Counted from the first letter of the stretch, positions 14,498 to 24,132 are shown. The stretch is 64,000 nucleotides of DNA from Capsulimonas corticalis (GCF_003574315.2 NZ_AP025739.1:4278001-4342000), one strand, 5' to 3'. Program-made: numbers and translations. The notes: a model not told the origin generated them from the letters alone.

Positions 14498-15568
14498 ATG
14501 AAGAAGGTTGCCCTTGCGACCCTAATGATTGAGAAGCGCATCGCTCATGCGGACCATGTGCTTACCGGTATGCCTGGAGAGAGGCAATTGGCTGAGGAAC
14601 TTGGCATGAGCCGTCGCACGATTCGGACAGCCGTGCAGGAATTGGTCACTCGTGGAGTGCTCATCCGGCATGAGAATGGCCGTCTTGATGTGCCCGCTTT
14701 CGAGGATGAACAATGCCGGACGAAAGTCATCGGCTTCGCAACAGCAGCTATGGCGTCTGCGGATATCGATCTGTGGAGAGAGGGGGTTGTCGGAGCGCTT
14801 GAAGGGCAGAATGTTACTATTCGCCCTGTCGCGTACTCGCACTGGGCCGATCCGGCTTTACAGGAAGCACTGCTGCATCTCGATGGAGTGTTTTTGCTGG
14901 TCCCAGCCGAAAAGGTCCCGAGCTGGCTAACGAAAAAGATTGTCGTCAATAGATTGCGGGTGGTCATTTTGGATCAGGACGAAAGTCATGCTGGATTGCC
15001 CTCTGTAACATTGTTTCCACCCACAGCGGAGGACAAGCTGTTTGACCACCTTGTCAAGCTAGGGCATCAGCGGATCGACTGCTTGAATACACAGGCGGAG
15101 GACGCTGTAATAAAGGGACGTATCGCGGCGTGGCGAGAGTATCTAGATCTGTATAATCTGCCGGGCCAGCTTCGCTCTCTGACGATGTACAAACCCCTTG
15201 AGACGGCATATCGTGTCGTGCGGGACGCATTGAAAGAGGGAGAACCGGTCGCGTCCGCATTATTTTGCACTACCGGTCCCGCTGCGATGGGGGCCATGCG
15301 CGCCCTGCATGAGGCGGGCCTGGAAATCGGAGTTGATGTATCTGTGTGCGCGGTCAATGGCGAAGGACTGGGGCAATATCTGCTTCGTAGCCTCACCGAG
15401 CTGGCGTCGCCGTCACGCACATTCTATTTGCGTCACGCTGCTGAATGGATGATAGGAAAGCGAGAGTGGCAGGGGCCGTTGCTGATCCAGCCAACTGATG
15501 TTCAATTGTTCGAGGGCGAGTCAACCGGTCCCGCCCCTGTATTGCCTTTCGTAACACTGGGCAAATAG
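14498..15568 (+). CDS. Transcriptional regulator, GntR-type HTH with LacI-type sensor domain
   Basis: A 356-residue regulator. Residues ~25-65 form a winged HTH of the GntR type (MPGERQLAEELGMSRRTIRT, then LVTRGVLIRHENGRL). The rest is a periplasmic-binding-protein-like sensor domain as in LacI/AraR proteins (TKVIGFATAAM, a hinge region, VASALFCTTGPAAMGAMRAL and GVDVSVCAVNGEGLG). Such proteins bind sugars and repress nearby catabolic genes. AAGGGG precedes the ATG. Downstream, on the same strand, come a pseudopilin and a secreted carbohydrate-active protein, so it probably controls them. Confidence 0.85.
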   Translation: MKKVALATLMIEKRIAHADHVLTGMPGERQLAEELGMSRRTIRTAVQELVTRGVLIRHENGRLDVPAFEDEQCRTKVIGFATAAMASADIDLWREGVVGALEGQNVTIRPVAYSHWADPALQEALLHLDGVFLLVPAEKVPSWLTKKIVVNRLRVVILDQDESHAGLPSVTLFPPTAEDKLFDHLVKLGHQRIDCLNTQAEDAVIKGRIAAWREYLDLYNLPGQLRSLTMYKPLETAYRVVRDALKEGEPVASALFCTTGPAAMGAMRALHEAGLEIGVDVSVCAVNGEGLGQYLLRSLTELASPSRTFYLRHAAEWMIGKREWQGPLLIQPTDVQLFEGESTGPAPVLPFVTLGK

Positions 15569-15596
15569 TCTCTTTATATCTATCTAGGAGAAATAC

Positions 15597-16325
15597 ATGT
15601 CCATCTCTACCCGACGCAGTCAAAACGGCTTCACTCTTATTGAATTACTGGTTGTTATAGCTATTATAGCAATCCTTGCTGTTGTTCTATTTCCCGTCTT
15701 CGCCAAGGCCCGCGAAAAGGCCCGCCAGACTTACTGCGCATCTAATCTCAAGCAAATTATTCTTGCTCTGTTACAGTATGAGCAAGATAATGACGAGACA
15801 ACCATTCCGTTCCAGATGGTTGATCCTGACTGGGGTGTCTCCCAGAATTACTCGCAGATTCGCTGGTGGCCTGCTCTATATCCATATATTAAGAGCGACG
15901 CCGTCCTGAGGTGCCCTTCCGCCACGAATAATGGCGTCGTCATCGGCCACTATAACCAGCAGGCTTATGTATTCAACGCCGATATCATTCGTAGCACACA
16001 GGTCTGGGGCGGCACATGGAACGCCAACGGCAAGATCTCGCAAGTAGCTGCGCCGGCAAGCTGCGTCTTTTTGCTGGAATGGGAGTCGACCAATACCCCA
16101 CGCGAGATCAGTAGCGGCGACTTCGACTGGACCATGGCGCACTACAAGACCGATGGCGGCGCTCAGCTACAGTACCAAGCCATGATCCGTCACACCGACG
16201 GCTCCAACTTCGGCTTCGTGGACGGTCACGTGAAATGGGCTCGCCCCGATCAGTTCTCACGCGACGACAACCCCCTCGCTACCGACGGCAAGCCCTACTG
16301 GTTCGCCCCACTGCGAGAGAAGTAG
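15597..16325 (+). CDS. DUF1559 pseudopilin-like secreted protein
   Basis: A 242-residue protein with a class III prepilin signal: a short basic leader, then [20 protein letters not shown], where cleavage occurs before the Phe and Glu5 is present. [17 protein letters not shown] follows, and the C-terminus carries the family's H-x9-DGHVKW motif. These proteins are abundant in Planctomycetota and Armatimonadota and are thought to be exported or assembled by a type II secretion or type IV pilus-like machine. AGGAG precedes the start. It sits between the regulator and the secreted lectin/beta-helix gene, suggesting joint expression. A hairpin follows the stop. Confidence 0.9.
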   Translation: MSISTRRSQNGFTLIELLVVIAIIAILAVVLFPVFAKAREKARQTYCASNLKQIILALLQYEQDNDETTIPFQMVDPDWGVSQNYSQIRWWPALYPYIKSDAVLRCPSATNNGVVIGHYNQQAYVFNADIIRSTQVWGGTWNANGKISQVAAPASCVFLLEWESTNTPREISSGDFDWTMAHYKTDGGAQLQYQAMIRHTDGSNFGFVDGHVKWARPDQFSRDDNPLATDGKPYWFAPLREK

Positions 16326-16351
16326 AGATCTATTCCCTAGCGTCTTAATTT

Positions 16352-16391
16352 CTTCCCAACCCCATTAAGCTGGGTTAATGGAGTTGGGAAG
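16352..16391 (+). terminator. Hairpin after the pseudopilin gene
   Basis: Arms of 17 bases with one mismatch (CTTCCCAACCCCATTAA paired with TTAATGGAGTTGGGAAG) around a six-base loop, 26 bases past the stop. No clear U-tract follows, so it may be a partial terminator or an mRNA-stabilising stem inside an operon. Confidence 0.6.
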
Positions 16392-16534
16392 TTGTCCGCC
16401 TTCACATGCGTAAGCAAGTACGATATCTCTATCGCGTTTGTGAAGGCTAACAGCCTCTAAATAATCGCAACTTAGCCCATCAGGGCTAGACTTGAGCGTC
16501 GATCTAGAGTAGTCCATCCAAAGGAGACAACTTC

Positions 16535-19144
16535 ATGACATTAAAGTTTGCATTGGTGTTATACGCAGTAATTGCTGTACTAAATGCACTTGCCGCACCC
16601 ACTCATGCTCAGATCGTTTCGAGCGGCGTCTATACGGTGGTCAGCAAGGCGAGTGGATTAGCCCTCGACAATGAGGGATCTACCAGTGCCGGCAACGGAG
16701 TCTGGCAATGGAGTTCCGTCGCCGGCAGTACCAATCAGATGTGGCAGATCAACCGCCTTCCCAGTGGAAACTACACCATGGTTTGCCTGACCAGCGGTAT
16801 GACGTTGGATAGCGGCAACCGCTTCCCGAACGGCAGTCTGCCGATCCAGAACACATCCGTGCCGCAAAACATCGATCAGGAGTGGATCGTCACACAACTT
16901 GCCAATGGCTCGTGCACTTTCGTCAACGCGGCGAACGGCCTTGCGCTCGATAACAGTGGCGCGACGGCGAACGGCGGAACGGTACGGCAGTCCACTCCGG
17001 CCAGCGGCAGCGCGAATCAGCAGTGGCAGGTGACATTGGTAAAGCAGTTGCCCATCGCTTCGGGAGGCATCTATACGCTCACCTGCAGGAAGAGCGGGCT
17101 GAACCTCGACAATGAGGGCGCAAGCGCGGCCGGAAATCAGGTATGGCAGTACGGCGGCGGCCTCGCCAATACGAACCAGGAATGGCGGATCACGGTTCTT
17201 CCCGGCGGCCAGTACTCTCTCACATGCGTCACCAGCGGCATGAATCTGGATAATGCCGGTTCCACCGCCAACGGGACAGCCATAACGCAAAACTATCCCC
17301 AGCCCGGGAGCAGCACGAACCAGCAGTGGACGATCGCAAGCGCCGGTGGAGCATACTGCACCCTTGTCTGCCAGAAGAGCGGCAAGGCGCTTGATAACGG
17401 CGGCTCCACGCTCTCCAACGCCCCCATTCAGCAAGCGGCCGTCGTGAGCGGCAGCGCGAACCAGCAATGGACGATCACGCCCGTTCAGATCGGCGCGAAT
17501 ACGCCGTTCATAACCTATGAAGCTGAGAGCGGCGCGCTTGCCGGTTCGGCGCACGTCACCGCCCTGACGACCGCTCCCACTACTATGTTCTCGTCGCCGG
17601 AGTTAGAGGCATCGGGACATGCATATGTCAACCTGGCGAATGCCGGCGATTCGGTCACCTGGACCAACAATACGGGCAAGTCGATCACGGCGATCAACGT
17701 GCGCTATTCAATCCCGGATTCCGCAGGCGGAGGCGGCAACACATCGACGCTGAACCTGTATGTCAACGGCACGTTCCGCCAGGCCCTTCCCGTAAGTTCG
17801 ACGCAGACGTGGGTTTACGAAACGTCGGGCAATTACAATGGCATGAGCCAGAGCCCGTCGTCAGGCAATGCCCATGTGTTCTGGGATGAGACGCACGCGT
17901 TTGTCAGCGGAGCGGCCATCGCGCCGGGAAGCACAATTACACTGCAAAAGACGTCCTCGAATACGGCGGCCTACTACAATATCGACGCCATCGATCTGGA
18001 GGCGCCTCCGGCGGCATTGACGCAGCCCGCCAACTCGCTTTCCATCGCCAGCTACGGTGCGACGCCCAACAACAGTAGCTTCGACAACTCCACGGCCATT
18101 CAAAACTGCATAAATGCCGCGCAGTCGCAGGGGAAAAGCGTGTGGATTCCCCAGGGCGTCTACTACGTCTTCAGCGGTTCGCCGCTCACCGCTACGGGCA
18201 TTACGATTTCGGGAGCGGGACCATGGTACAGCACCGTCATTTGCACGGCCAGTAACTGGTCCAACGGGTTTATCTTCCTGACTCACTCGGCGAGCTTCCA
18301 GAACCTGTCCATCGACGCCTCCGGGCCTAACGCCACCCCCGGCCTGTTTGCGATCCTGGCGTACGATGATAACTGGTCCCTGAACAACGTATGGACGCGT
18401 CATACGATGCTGACGTGGGCCGACGGCAGCAATATCACGATCTCCAATTGCCGTGTCAATAACTCGTGGGGAGACGGCGTCAACATCAACAATATCAATG
18501 GAAACGCCTGTAATAACGTCACGATAACGAACAACTTTTCGAGGGGCAACGGTGACGACGGCATGGCGCTGAACTCCTCAAACTCCAGTGCGCCGGTCAT
18601 GACGGGCATTTTGATCTGCAATAACACCTGCGTCGCTGAGTGGTGGGCGAACAATATCGGCATCTACGGCGGCGTGAACGTCTTCGTCAACAACAACCTC
18701 GTTACCGATTCCGTGAAAGAGTTCGGCATCAGCGTCGGCCTCTACAGCGGCTCGGCCCATCTCCAGACCGCGTATATTCAGGGCAACGCCGTTCTGCGGG
18801 GAGGCAGCAATGGATGGAACCTGCAATATCCGGCGATGGGCATCGGCGTAAGCGGTAACTCAAGCAACATCAACGGCGTCTCAGTCACCGGAAATATGCT
18901 CGCGAACTCCCCCTTCGATGGCGTGCATATCAGTTCCGGCTCCAGCCTGTATGTTGCCGGTAACTTGATAACGACCCCTGGCCTGAACGGCTTCGAAGTC
19001 GATTCCGGCGCGACCGGTAACGCTTTCCTAATCTGCAATTCAGTCGCGAATCTCAAGTCTGGTCAGACAGCCTATATCGACAACGCCCCAGCCAGCAACT
19101 TCACGGTCACCGGATCCGGTAACATCGGATTCACTGTGCCTTGA
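16535..19144 (+). CDS. Secreted ricin-lectin / CBM / beta-helix protein, GH87-like
   Basis: An 869-residue secreted protein. A signal peptide (to about APTHA|Q, residue 25) is followed by two ricin-type beta-trefoil lectin domains (about 29-170 and 176-322) with repeated S-G-x-x-L-D-N and Q-x-W units. A CBM6/35-like jelly roll comes next (about 328-490, starting TYEAESGALAG), then a right-handed beta-helix (500-869, starting LSIASYGATPNNSS). In the helix, D647 (SWGDGVN) and the pair D674-D675 (GNGDDGM) are arranged like the three catalytic Asp of GH87 alpha-1,3-glucanases; this is my inference. AAGGAG precedes the ATG. A decayed paralogue lies at 19693-21535. Confidence 0.85.
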   Translation: MTLKFALVLYAVIAVLNALAAPTHAQIVSSGVYTVVSKASGLALDNEGSTSAGNGVWQWSSVAGSTNQMWQINRLPSGNYTMVCLTSGMTLDSGNRFPNGSLPIQNTSVPQNIDQEWIVTQLANGSCTFVNAANGLALDNSGATANGGTVRQSTPASGSANQQWQVTLVKQLPIASGGIYTLTCRKSGLNLDNEGASAAGNQVWQYGGGLANTNQEWRITVLPGGQYSLTCVTSGMNLDNAGSTANGTAITQNYPQPGSSTNQQWTIASAGGAYCTLVCQKSGKALDNGGSTLSNAPIQQAAVVSGSANQQWTITPVQIGANTPFITYEAESGALAGSAHVTALTTAPTTMFSSPELEASGHAYVNLANAGDSVTWTNNTGKSITAINVRYSIPDSAGGGGNTSTLNLYVNGTFRQALPVSSTQTWVYETSGNYNGMSQSPSSGNAHVFWDETHAFVSGAAIAPGSTITLQKTSSNTAAYYNIDAIDLEAPPAALTQPANSLSIASYGATPNNSSFDNSTAIQNCINAAQSQGKSVWIPQGVYYVFSGSPLTATGITISGAGPWYSTVICTASNWSNGFIFLTHSASFQNLSIDASGPNATPGLFAILAYDDNWSLNNVWTRHTMLTWADGSNITISNCRVNNSWGDGVNINNINGNACNNVTITNNFSRGNGDDGMALNSSNSSAPVMTGILICNNTCVAEWWANNIGIYGGVNVFVNNNLVTDSVKEFGISVGLYSGSAHLQTAYIQGNAVLRGGSNGWNLQYPAMGIGVSGNSSNINGVSVTGNMLANSPFDGVHISSGSSLYVAGNLITTPGLNGFEVDSGATGNAFLICNSVANLKSGQTAYIDNAPASNFTVTGSGNIGFTVP

Positions 19145-19239
19145 CACAATATAAGTTGGCCTAAAATGATCAGTCAGCCAGAGTCAAGAACATGACATTT
19201 CCCACCTGTAAAGGCTTGGGCTATAGTTAGGAACGTTTC

Positions 19240-19275
19240 CTGTCCTTTCCCCCGCGAAGCGAGGGGAAAGGACAG
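19240..19275 (+). terminator. Strong hairpin downstream of the beta-helix gene
   Basis: Thirteen-base perfect arms (CTGTCCTTTCCCC / GGGGAAAGGACAG) close a loop that itself contains CGC-GAA-GCG. About 95 bases past the stop; no U-run follows. Confidence 0.6.
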
Positions 19276-19347
19276 CGGATTTGCCCTATAATAGACGCCT
19301 CGAAAAACCTAATCTTAACATTATAAAGTCATTATGAAGTCATCTTC

Positions 19348-19584
19348 ATGGCCCAGGATTTGGGCCTTGGTGACAGCTTGATCGCCAAATGGAAGAAAAG
19401 CGTAGAGAGTTCAACTCGGGATCCAATTCCCTGGCAAAGGACCCCATTCGGTCCAGAACTCGCACATCTCAAATGCGAGAATACTCGTTTGAAGGGGGAG
19501 AACGACATCCTAAATGCCAGTCGGGCTGGCGCACCCTTGTGGCAACAAAAAGCAGGCGGTATCTTCACGAACCGCCTGCAGTGA
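19348..19584 (+). pseudogene. IS3-type OrfA remnant
   Basis: The frame encodes LGLGDSLIAKWKKSVES and, after a linker, ELAHLKCENTRLKGENDIL. These are the end of the HTH and the leucine-zipper helix of an IS3 OrfA, of a subgroup different from the element at 8195. The N-terminus and all of OrfB are missing, although a short OrfB-like scrap may follow. Nothing else is seen in the 19145-19692 gap. Confidence 0.5.
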
Positions 19585-20340
19585 GATATCACTATATGCA
19601 AAACCATGCAGGATAAGTCTCGGTGCGGATGCTCTGCGAAGTAAGGAAGCCTAAGCAACCAGGGGAATAGGTGTCCCCAACGAAGACACGTTATGAGACT
19701 AAAACCAATCTTAGAATTACACGCATTAATTGCAATATTGGTCGCAATGGCAATGCCCGCTCACGCCTAAATCGGGCTACACACTCACCTGTAAGACGGG
19801 TGGCCTCTCGCTCGATAACGAAGGCGCGAACTCTGCCTCGCATCAAGTCTGGCAGTAGTCGCTCGGAGCGGGCAACACCAACGAGTAGTGGTGGATTAAC
19901 AGTGTCGCCGGAGGCAAATACAATCTGATCTGTCTAACCAGCAGTACGGCGCTCGACAACGGCGGCTCGACCACTCACAGAACGGCCATAACTCATTACT
20001 ACTCGTCCACGACGAGCGCGAGTCAGCGGTGGTACTCAACAGTGTCGGGGGAGGGTACTATTAACCAATGGTGCTAGTTTCGCTTGTCTGTTTTACAGAC
20101 TGAATTCTGCGATAGACAATCGGATCATTTGGTCTTGATCCGGCTTCAACCCGCGCCATTGCACGAGAACGTTGAAGGCTGCGCTCACAAATGCCAAACG
20201 CGCCTGCAGGTGCGCCCAAGTCCAATGCGCCACCTTCTTGAGATGACAGATCGTGGTCAGCATCGACAGAACAGTCTCGACGAGCATGCGATCATTCCAG
20301 GAACCGCGCTTGCAGATCTTCAAGTTGCTGGGATCGCCGC

Positions 20341-20376
20341 TTTTGGCGTGAAAACCACTTTTGGCGTGAAAACCAC
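20341..20376. repeat. 18-bp tandem duplication inside the transposase
   Basis: TTTTGGCGTGAAAACCAC occurs twice head to tail, duplicating six residues (HAKSGF) next to the catalytic Asp without changing frame. Confidence 0.9.
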
Positions 20377-20460
20377 GATCCGCCAGGATCAAAGACTGCG
20401 TTTCATAGCGGACGATTATGGGTTGGAAGACGGTATCGTAATCGCTTTCCTTGGCCGTGT

Positions 20461-20494
20461 CCCAATCCACGATGAGGCCCAATCCACGATGAGG
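20461..20494. repeat. 17-bp tandem duplication inside the transposase
   Basis: CCCAATCCACGATGAGG occurs twice, with CCCAAT beginning a third time. Seventeen is not a multiple of three, so the duplication alone explains the broken frame. Confidence 0.9.
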
Positions 20495-20576
20495 CCCAAT
20501 TGGTTGAGCAAGAAGCCGTACTTGGCTCCCATGATCCAGCGGTAATTGGATTTGCCCTTCGTGGCGATCCGAGGCG

Positions 20577-20648
20577 CAAGTGTCTTTTCTCGCTCACGCA
20601 CAAGTGTCTTTTCTCGCTCACGCACAAGTGTCTTTTCTCGCTCACGCA
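20577..20648. repeat. 24-bp unit repeated three times inside the transposase
   Basis: Three exact 24-base copies, encoding REREKTLV three times on the minus strand. In frame, so it inserts 16 residues relative to a single-copy form. Confidence 0.9.
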
Positions 20649-21915
20649 CAGGATGCAAGAGTTCGATCCCGTAGCTGTCGATGATGCCCAAGACCGTCGG
20701 CTCCGCCAGAAAACGCTCGGTCCAATCCTGATGCGTGGCCAACAGCCGAAAGAAGCGTGTGCGTTCGGGCAGCCCTGGAAAGAGCGGGCGTAAATCTCGG
20801 TCAGCCCATCGAAAGAAGGCTCGTTCGCCGACGCCTTTGATCGCGTAAAGCAGTCCCAGAGTGACCAGTTCGCTGGGATAAAGCTTGGCCTGGCTGTGCT
20901 TAGGCATATTTTTCATGGCGTCATCGACGCGAATAAACAATTCTATGACAAAATCATAGTTGGTCATGGCTGGAGTTCCTCGGTTGATTGGTGTGGTAAC
21001 CTCAACTTAGGTCCAGCCATGGCTATTTTAAACATACCGACAAACTAGCACCATTGGTTATTAGCTCATCTGCACGGCGAGCGGCAAGGCTCTGAACAAC
21101 AGCGGATCGAGCACCAATGACGGATCGGTCTATCAGTGGGACGCTATCTCAGGCAACGCCAATCCGCAATGGCGCATCTCGCCCGTGCAGATCGGCGCAG
21201 CCACGCCGCTCACGTCATACGAAGTGGAGACGGGGACGCTCGCCGATAGAGCCACCACCATTTCCCTGACAGCGCCGCGAACTACCAAGTTTTCCAATCC
21301 GCAGCTTGAGGCATCGGGCCTTTCCTATGTACACCTCGCCGCCATGTGGCAGAAGGCGACCTGGACTAACAACGCTGGTAAGAACATCAACGTCCGCTAC
21401 TCCACCCCTGATTCTTCGGTTGGTGGGAGTATCACGTCCACACTGAACCTGTATGTGAACGGCACATTCCGGCAGGCGCTCAACGTCAACTAAAAGTAAA
21501 CGTAGATTTACGAATCCGACAGAAATAAAGTGGAGTTTGCTGCGCATATCACGTCAGCGCTTCTCCACCGGTCACGCCGTAGATCTGCGCGGTCACATAG
21601 CTGGCGTCCTGCGAGGCGAGTAGCACATATACGGGCGCAAGCTCCGCCGGCTGACCGGCGCGGCCTAACGGAGTATCGGCGCCGAACTTTTTGACGCTCT
21701 CTTCAGGCATCGTCGAGGGAATGAGCGGAGTCCAGATCGGGCCAGGGGCTACGGCGTTGACGCGGATGCCTTTTCCGGCGCACTGCTCGGCAAGCGCTTT
21801 CGTGAAGTTGGCGATCGCGCCCTTAGTCGCGGCGTAGGCGAGCAGGGCGGGAGAGGGCTGGTAAGCCTGGATCGACGCCGTATTGATGATGACGCTTCCC
21901 GGCTCCATATGCTTA

Positions 21916-22784
21916 GAGCTCCTATCAAAAGTCATGTGATTAAATTGAGTGCTCGTGCGTTAATCCATGTTGCCGCGATCAGCAAGAAAGCTTGATAAAG
22001 CTTCCCTTGACGTTCATCGCGCACTCGAAGCCGACGAAATTGATTGACCAGAGCGAATGCCCGCTCGACAACCCAGCGATGACGTCCCAGTTTCTGGCTG
22101 CTTTCGACGCCAGGACGAGCAATGCGCGGCGTAATGCCACGCTTACGCAACTGACGACGATTATTTTTGGACGCGTAGCCTTTATCGGCATGCAGCTTCG
22201 TTGAGCGCCGTCGCCGACGTCCCCACCTTCCCCTCGGACTGCGGATCGCGGGAATGGCGTCCACTTGTTCGGGCAGCAAAGTCGTCTCGTTCACGTTGGC
22301 CGCCGTGAGTTCGGCAACCAAGATATGGCCGGATTGGTCCACCACCAGATGGCGCTTGCTTCCAGGCTTGCCGCGATCCGTCGGGTTCTTGCCCGTCTTC
22401 GACCCGCCGTGTTTCGCCGGAACCAGAGAGGCGTCGATACTAGCGCGCTCCCAGTTGATCTGATCGGCAATGCCGAGTTTGTCGAGCATCAGCAGATGTA
22501 ATCGCTGCCAGACGCCCGCTTCGTTCCAGTCGCGCAGGCGTCGCCAGCAGGTCATCCCGGATCCACATCCCATTTCCTGGGGCAGATATTCCCAGGGAAT
22601 GCCGGTGCGCAGGATAAACAGAATGCCAGTCAACGCCTTACGATCCGCAACACGGGGTCGACCGGAGATCTTTTTGGGCTTGGGCGCCGGAATGAGAGGC
22701 GCGACGAGTTCCCAAAGTTCGTCCGAGACTAATTCTTTTGCCATATTGGGCTGTTACCCAATATGCCACTTTTGATAGGAGCTC
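21916..22784 (-). mobile_element. IS5-type (IS427-like) element with TA target duplication
   Basis: An 869-bp element with perfect 17-bp inverted ends (GAGCTCCTATCAAAAGT) flanked by TA on both sides (21914-21915 and 22785-22786). It carries one intact transposase frame. The dehydrogenase frame it interrupts can be reconstructed exactly, so insertion is recent. A decayed copy lies at 9658-10496. Confidence 0.92.
21932..22744 (-). CDS. IS5-family transposase
   Basis: An uninterrupted 270-residue DDE transposase. The N-terminal DUF4096-type region contains [20 protein letters not shown] and [12 protein letters not shown]. The first Asp is in [16 protein letters not shown], the second in [19 protein letters not shown] and the Glu in [20 protein letters not shown]. 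Unlike many IS427-type elements it is in a single frame without need for frameshifting. All catalytic residues are present, and the ends are perfect, so the element may be active. Confidence 0.92.
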   Translation of the reverse strand: MAKELVSDELWELVAPLIPAPKPKKISGRPRVADRKALTGILFILRTGIPWEYLPQEMGCGSGMTCWRRLRDWNEAGVWQRLHLLMLDKLGIADQINWERASIDASLVPAKHGGSKTGKNPTDRGKPGSKRHLVVDQSGHILVAELTAANVNETTLLPEQVDAIPAIRSPRGRWGRRRRRSTKLHADKGYASKNNRRQLRKRGITPRIARPGVESSQKLGRHRWVVERAFALVNQFRRLRVRDERQGKLYQAFLLIAATWINARALNLIT

Positions 22785-23453
22785 TAAGTTCGGCTTCCTG
22801 ACACAGATAGAACATGGCGAAGACATTCGTTCGAAAAGTCTTCTCCAACTCTTCGGGGGTGAATCCGGTAATGTCCTGACGCATCGCCTGATGGGCGGCG
22901 TTATTAACCAGGATATCCAGATGGCCAAATTCCTTGATGGCGCGCTGCACAAGTTTATGGCAGTGGTCGGGATCTTGGATGTCGCCGGGGACAAGCACGG
23001 CATTGCGCCCAGCTTCCGTCACCCAGCGCTCCGTATCCTTCGCGTCTTCGTCCTCATTCAAGTAGGAGATCAGCACGTCCGCGCCTTCGCGGGCGAACGC
23101 CAGCGCGACGGCCTTGCCGATGCCGCTGTCCGCGCCGGTGATCAGTGCGGCGCGGCCGGCTAGCCTGCCGCTTCCTCGGTAAGTCTGCTCACCATGATTA
23201 GGCTTCAGGGTCATCTTCGTCTCAGAGCCCGGCGCCTTCTGCGGATCTACCGGATAGGGCGGGTGTGGATACTGCGTTCTCGGGTCTTGCATTTTCAATG
23301 TCACGGTCATGTTGAGCCCTCACTTTAAAAGTCAAATTGCGGTCACGTCAGGAAATTACCCGATCGTCGCGCGCGAATAAACCAGAGAGGTGCGGATCGT
23401 GGGATACAAGTTATGAAGTAGTGGATGAGGCGCGCAGGAGAGGAGCGTTTCTT

Positions 23454-24086
23454 CTAGCGAGACGCTTGAGCATCCATTAGCAAGATCGGATTCTGGCGCT
23501 TGGATTGATTTGCAGCCTCTCTTGCGGTCTTTAGAAGATCAATCTCCGTGGAATTTCGGACATTCACCTCCGCCACGCCTTCCATTTGTGCGATCGCCTG
23601 GTTATTGAGTTCCAGCGAATTCGACGCAATGCAGTCCTGTGGAATATATAAATTGTAACCGCGCATATATGCGTCATGCGCTGTAACTAGAACGCAGATA
23701 TTTCCTGCGATGCCTGTCATGATGAGCGTGTTGATGTTCAAATGGTTGAGCAGCAATTCGAGGTGGGTAGAGAAAAAGCCGGAGTGCTTTGGCTTGAGAA
23801 CCAAGTAATCTTTTTCTGTGGGCGTCAGCAGCTCCACGATCCGTTTTCCACGCAGATTTTCTCGTATGCACCGTTCGATGAGCGTGTTGAAGTTGGAGCG
23901 CCATATGCCGAAGTTATCGTTAACGTAGATAACCGGAATTTGCGCTTCTCTTGCACGTGTCTTTAATAGAACGATCTGCTTTGCCATGGGGATCGCGTAT
24001 TCTAAAAGTTTGTCGCCCCCTTCGAATTCCAAATCGTTAATGACATCGATCAGCAGGAGAGCGACAGGTGGGGTCTGTTCGGACAT
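23454..24086 (-). CDS. [19 protein letters not shown] cysteine hydrolase
   Basis: About 210 residues with the family's triad: Asp14 in ALLLIDVINDLEF, Lys in YLVLKPKHSGFF, and the nucleophilic Cys in MTGIAGNICVLVTAHDA. The fold is the three-layer alpha/beta/alpha of nicotinamidases, ureidoacrylate hydrolases and isochorismatases; the substrate cannot be told. The start at 24086 follows GAGGA by five bases; the in-frame ATG six codons earlier is less likely. Transcribed alone. Confidence 0.85.
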   Translation of the reverse strand: MSEQTPPVALLLIDVINDLEFEGGDKLLEYAIPMAKQIVLLKTRAREAQIPVIYVNDNFGIWRSNFNTLIERCIRENLRGKRIVELLTPTEKDYLVLKPKHSGFFSTHLELLLNHLNINTLIMTGIAGNICVLVTAHDAYMRGYNLYIPQDCIASNSLELNNQAIAQMEGVAEVNVRNSTEIDLLKTAREAANQSKRQNPILLMDAQASR

Positions 24087-24132
24087 CGTTATCCTCAAGC
24101 ACACATCCCCGACAATAAAGCCGGGGACATAT

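Larger units (their letters stand above)
20093..20967 (-). pseudogene. IS982-like transposase disrupted by tandem duplications
   Basis: The N-terminal frame (MTNYDFVIELFIRVDDAMKN..., LVTLGLLYAIKGVGERAFF, IIDSYGIELLHP) and the C-terminal frame (LILADRGFHAKSG, KRGSWNDRMLVETVLSMLTT) belong to one DDE transposase of about 270 residues. They are put out of register by a 17-bp tandem duplication at 20461-20494. Two other in-frame tandem duplications (18 bp twice, 24 bp three times) add residues. The D (IIDSYG), D (LADRGF) and E (MLVETVLS) triad is still visible. GAGGA precedes the start. Confidence 0.75.
20064..21058 (-). mobile_element. IS982-like element with TATTA target duplication
   Basis: A 995-bp element with perfect 17-bp inverted ends (ACCAATGGTGCTAGTTT) and the direct repeat TATTA on both sides (20059-20063 and 21059-21063). 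The ACC termini, ~1-kb size and single minus-strand transposase gene suit the IS982 family, but I could not confirm the family. It inserted into the already or subsequently decayed lectin gene. Confidence 0.8.
19693..21535 (+). pseudogene. Decayed paralogue of the lectin/CBM protein, interrupted by an insertion sequence
   Basis: The frame starts with a signal-peptide-like MRLKPILELHALIAILVAMA ending AHA, as in the gene at 16535, but the next codon is TAA. Lectin repeats follow (LTCKTGGLSLDNEGANSA, LICLTSSTALDNGGST) with in-frame TAG codons. An IS982-like element with a TATTA duplication splits the second lectin region. The CBM part resumes afterwards (TSYEVETGTLADRA, TLNLYVNGTFRQAL) and ends in three stops within five codons. 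The beta-helix is missing entirely. Many lesions look like C-to-T or G-to-A changes in Gln and Trp codons. Confidence 0.85.
21549..23310 (-). pseudogene. Short-chain dehydrogenase (YghA/YhxC-like) interrupted by an IS5-type element
   Basis: The 5' part has the family's N-terminal extension (PRTQYPHPPYP) and GRAALITGADSGIGKAVALA, the NAD(P)-binding T-G-x3-G-x-G motif, then LDILVNNAAH. The 3' part has the catalytic Ser region ([13 protein letters not shown]) and [11 protein letters not shown] (Y-x3-K), then a C-terminus [21 protein letters not shown]. The element is inserted between Leu and Lys codons; joining across one TA restores an unbroken ...AELKHMEPGS... frame of about 295 residues. GAGGG precedes the ATG. 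Intact relatives are NAD(P)-dependent oxidoreductases of unknown natural substrate. Confidence 0.9.

Noticed and set aside
20341-20648. CRISPR array
   Set aside because: The repeats are contiguous with no spacers and lie inside a transposase; no cas gene is present anywhere in the window.
19760-21500. Stop-codon recoding (TAA/TAG read as Gln) in the second lectin gene
   Set aside because: The gene also lacks its beta-helix, carries an insertion and has stops at Trp-like and other positions; neighbouring genes use TAA and TAG normally as stops. Decay explains it.
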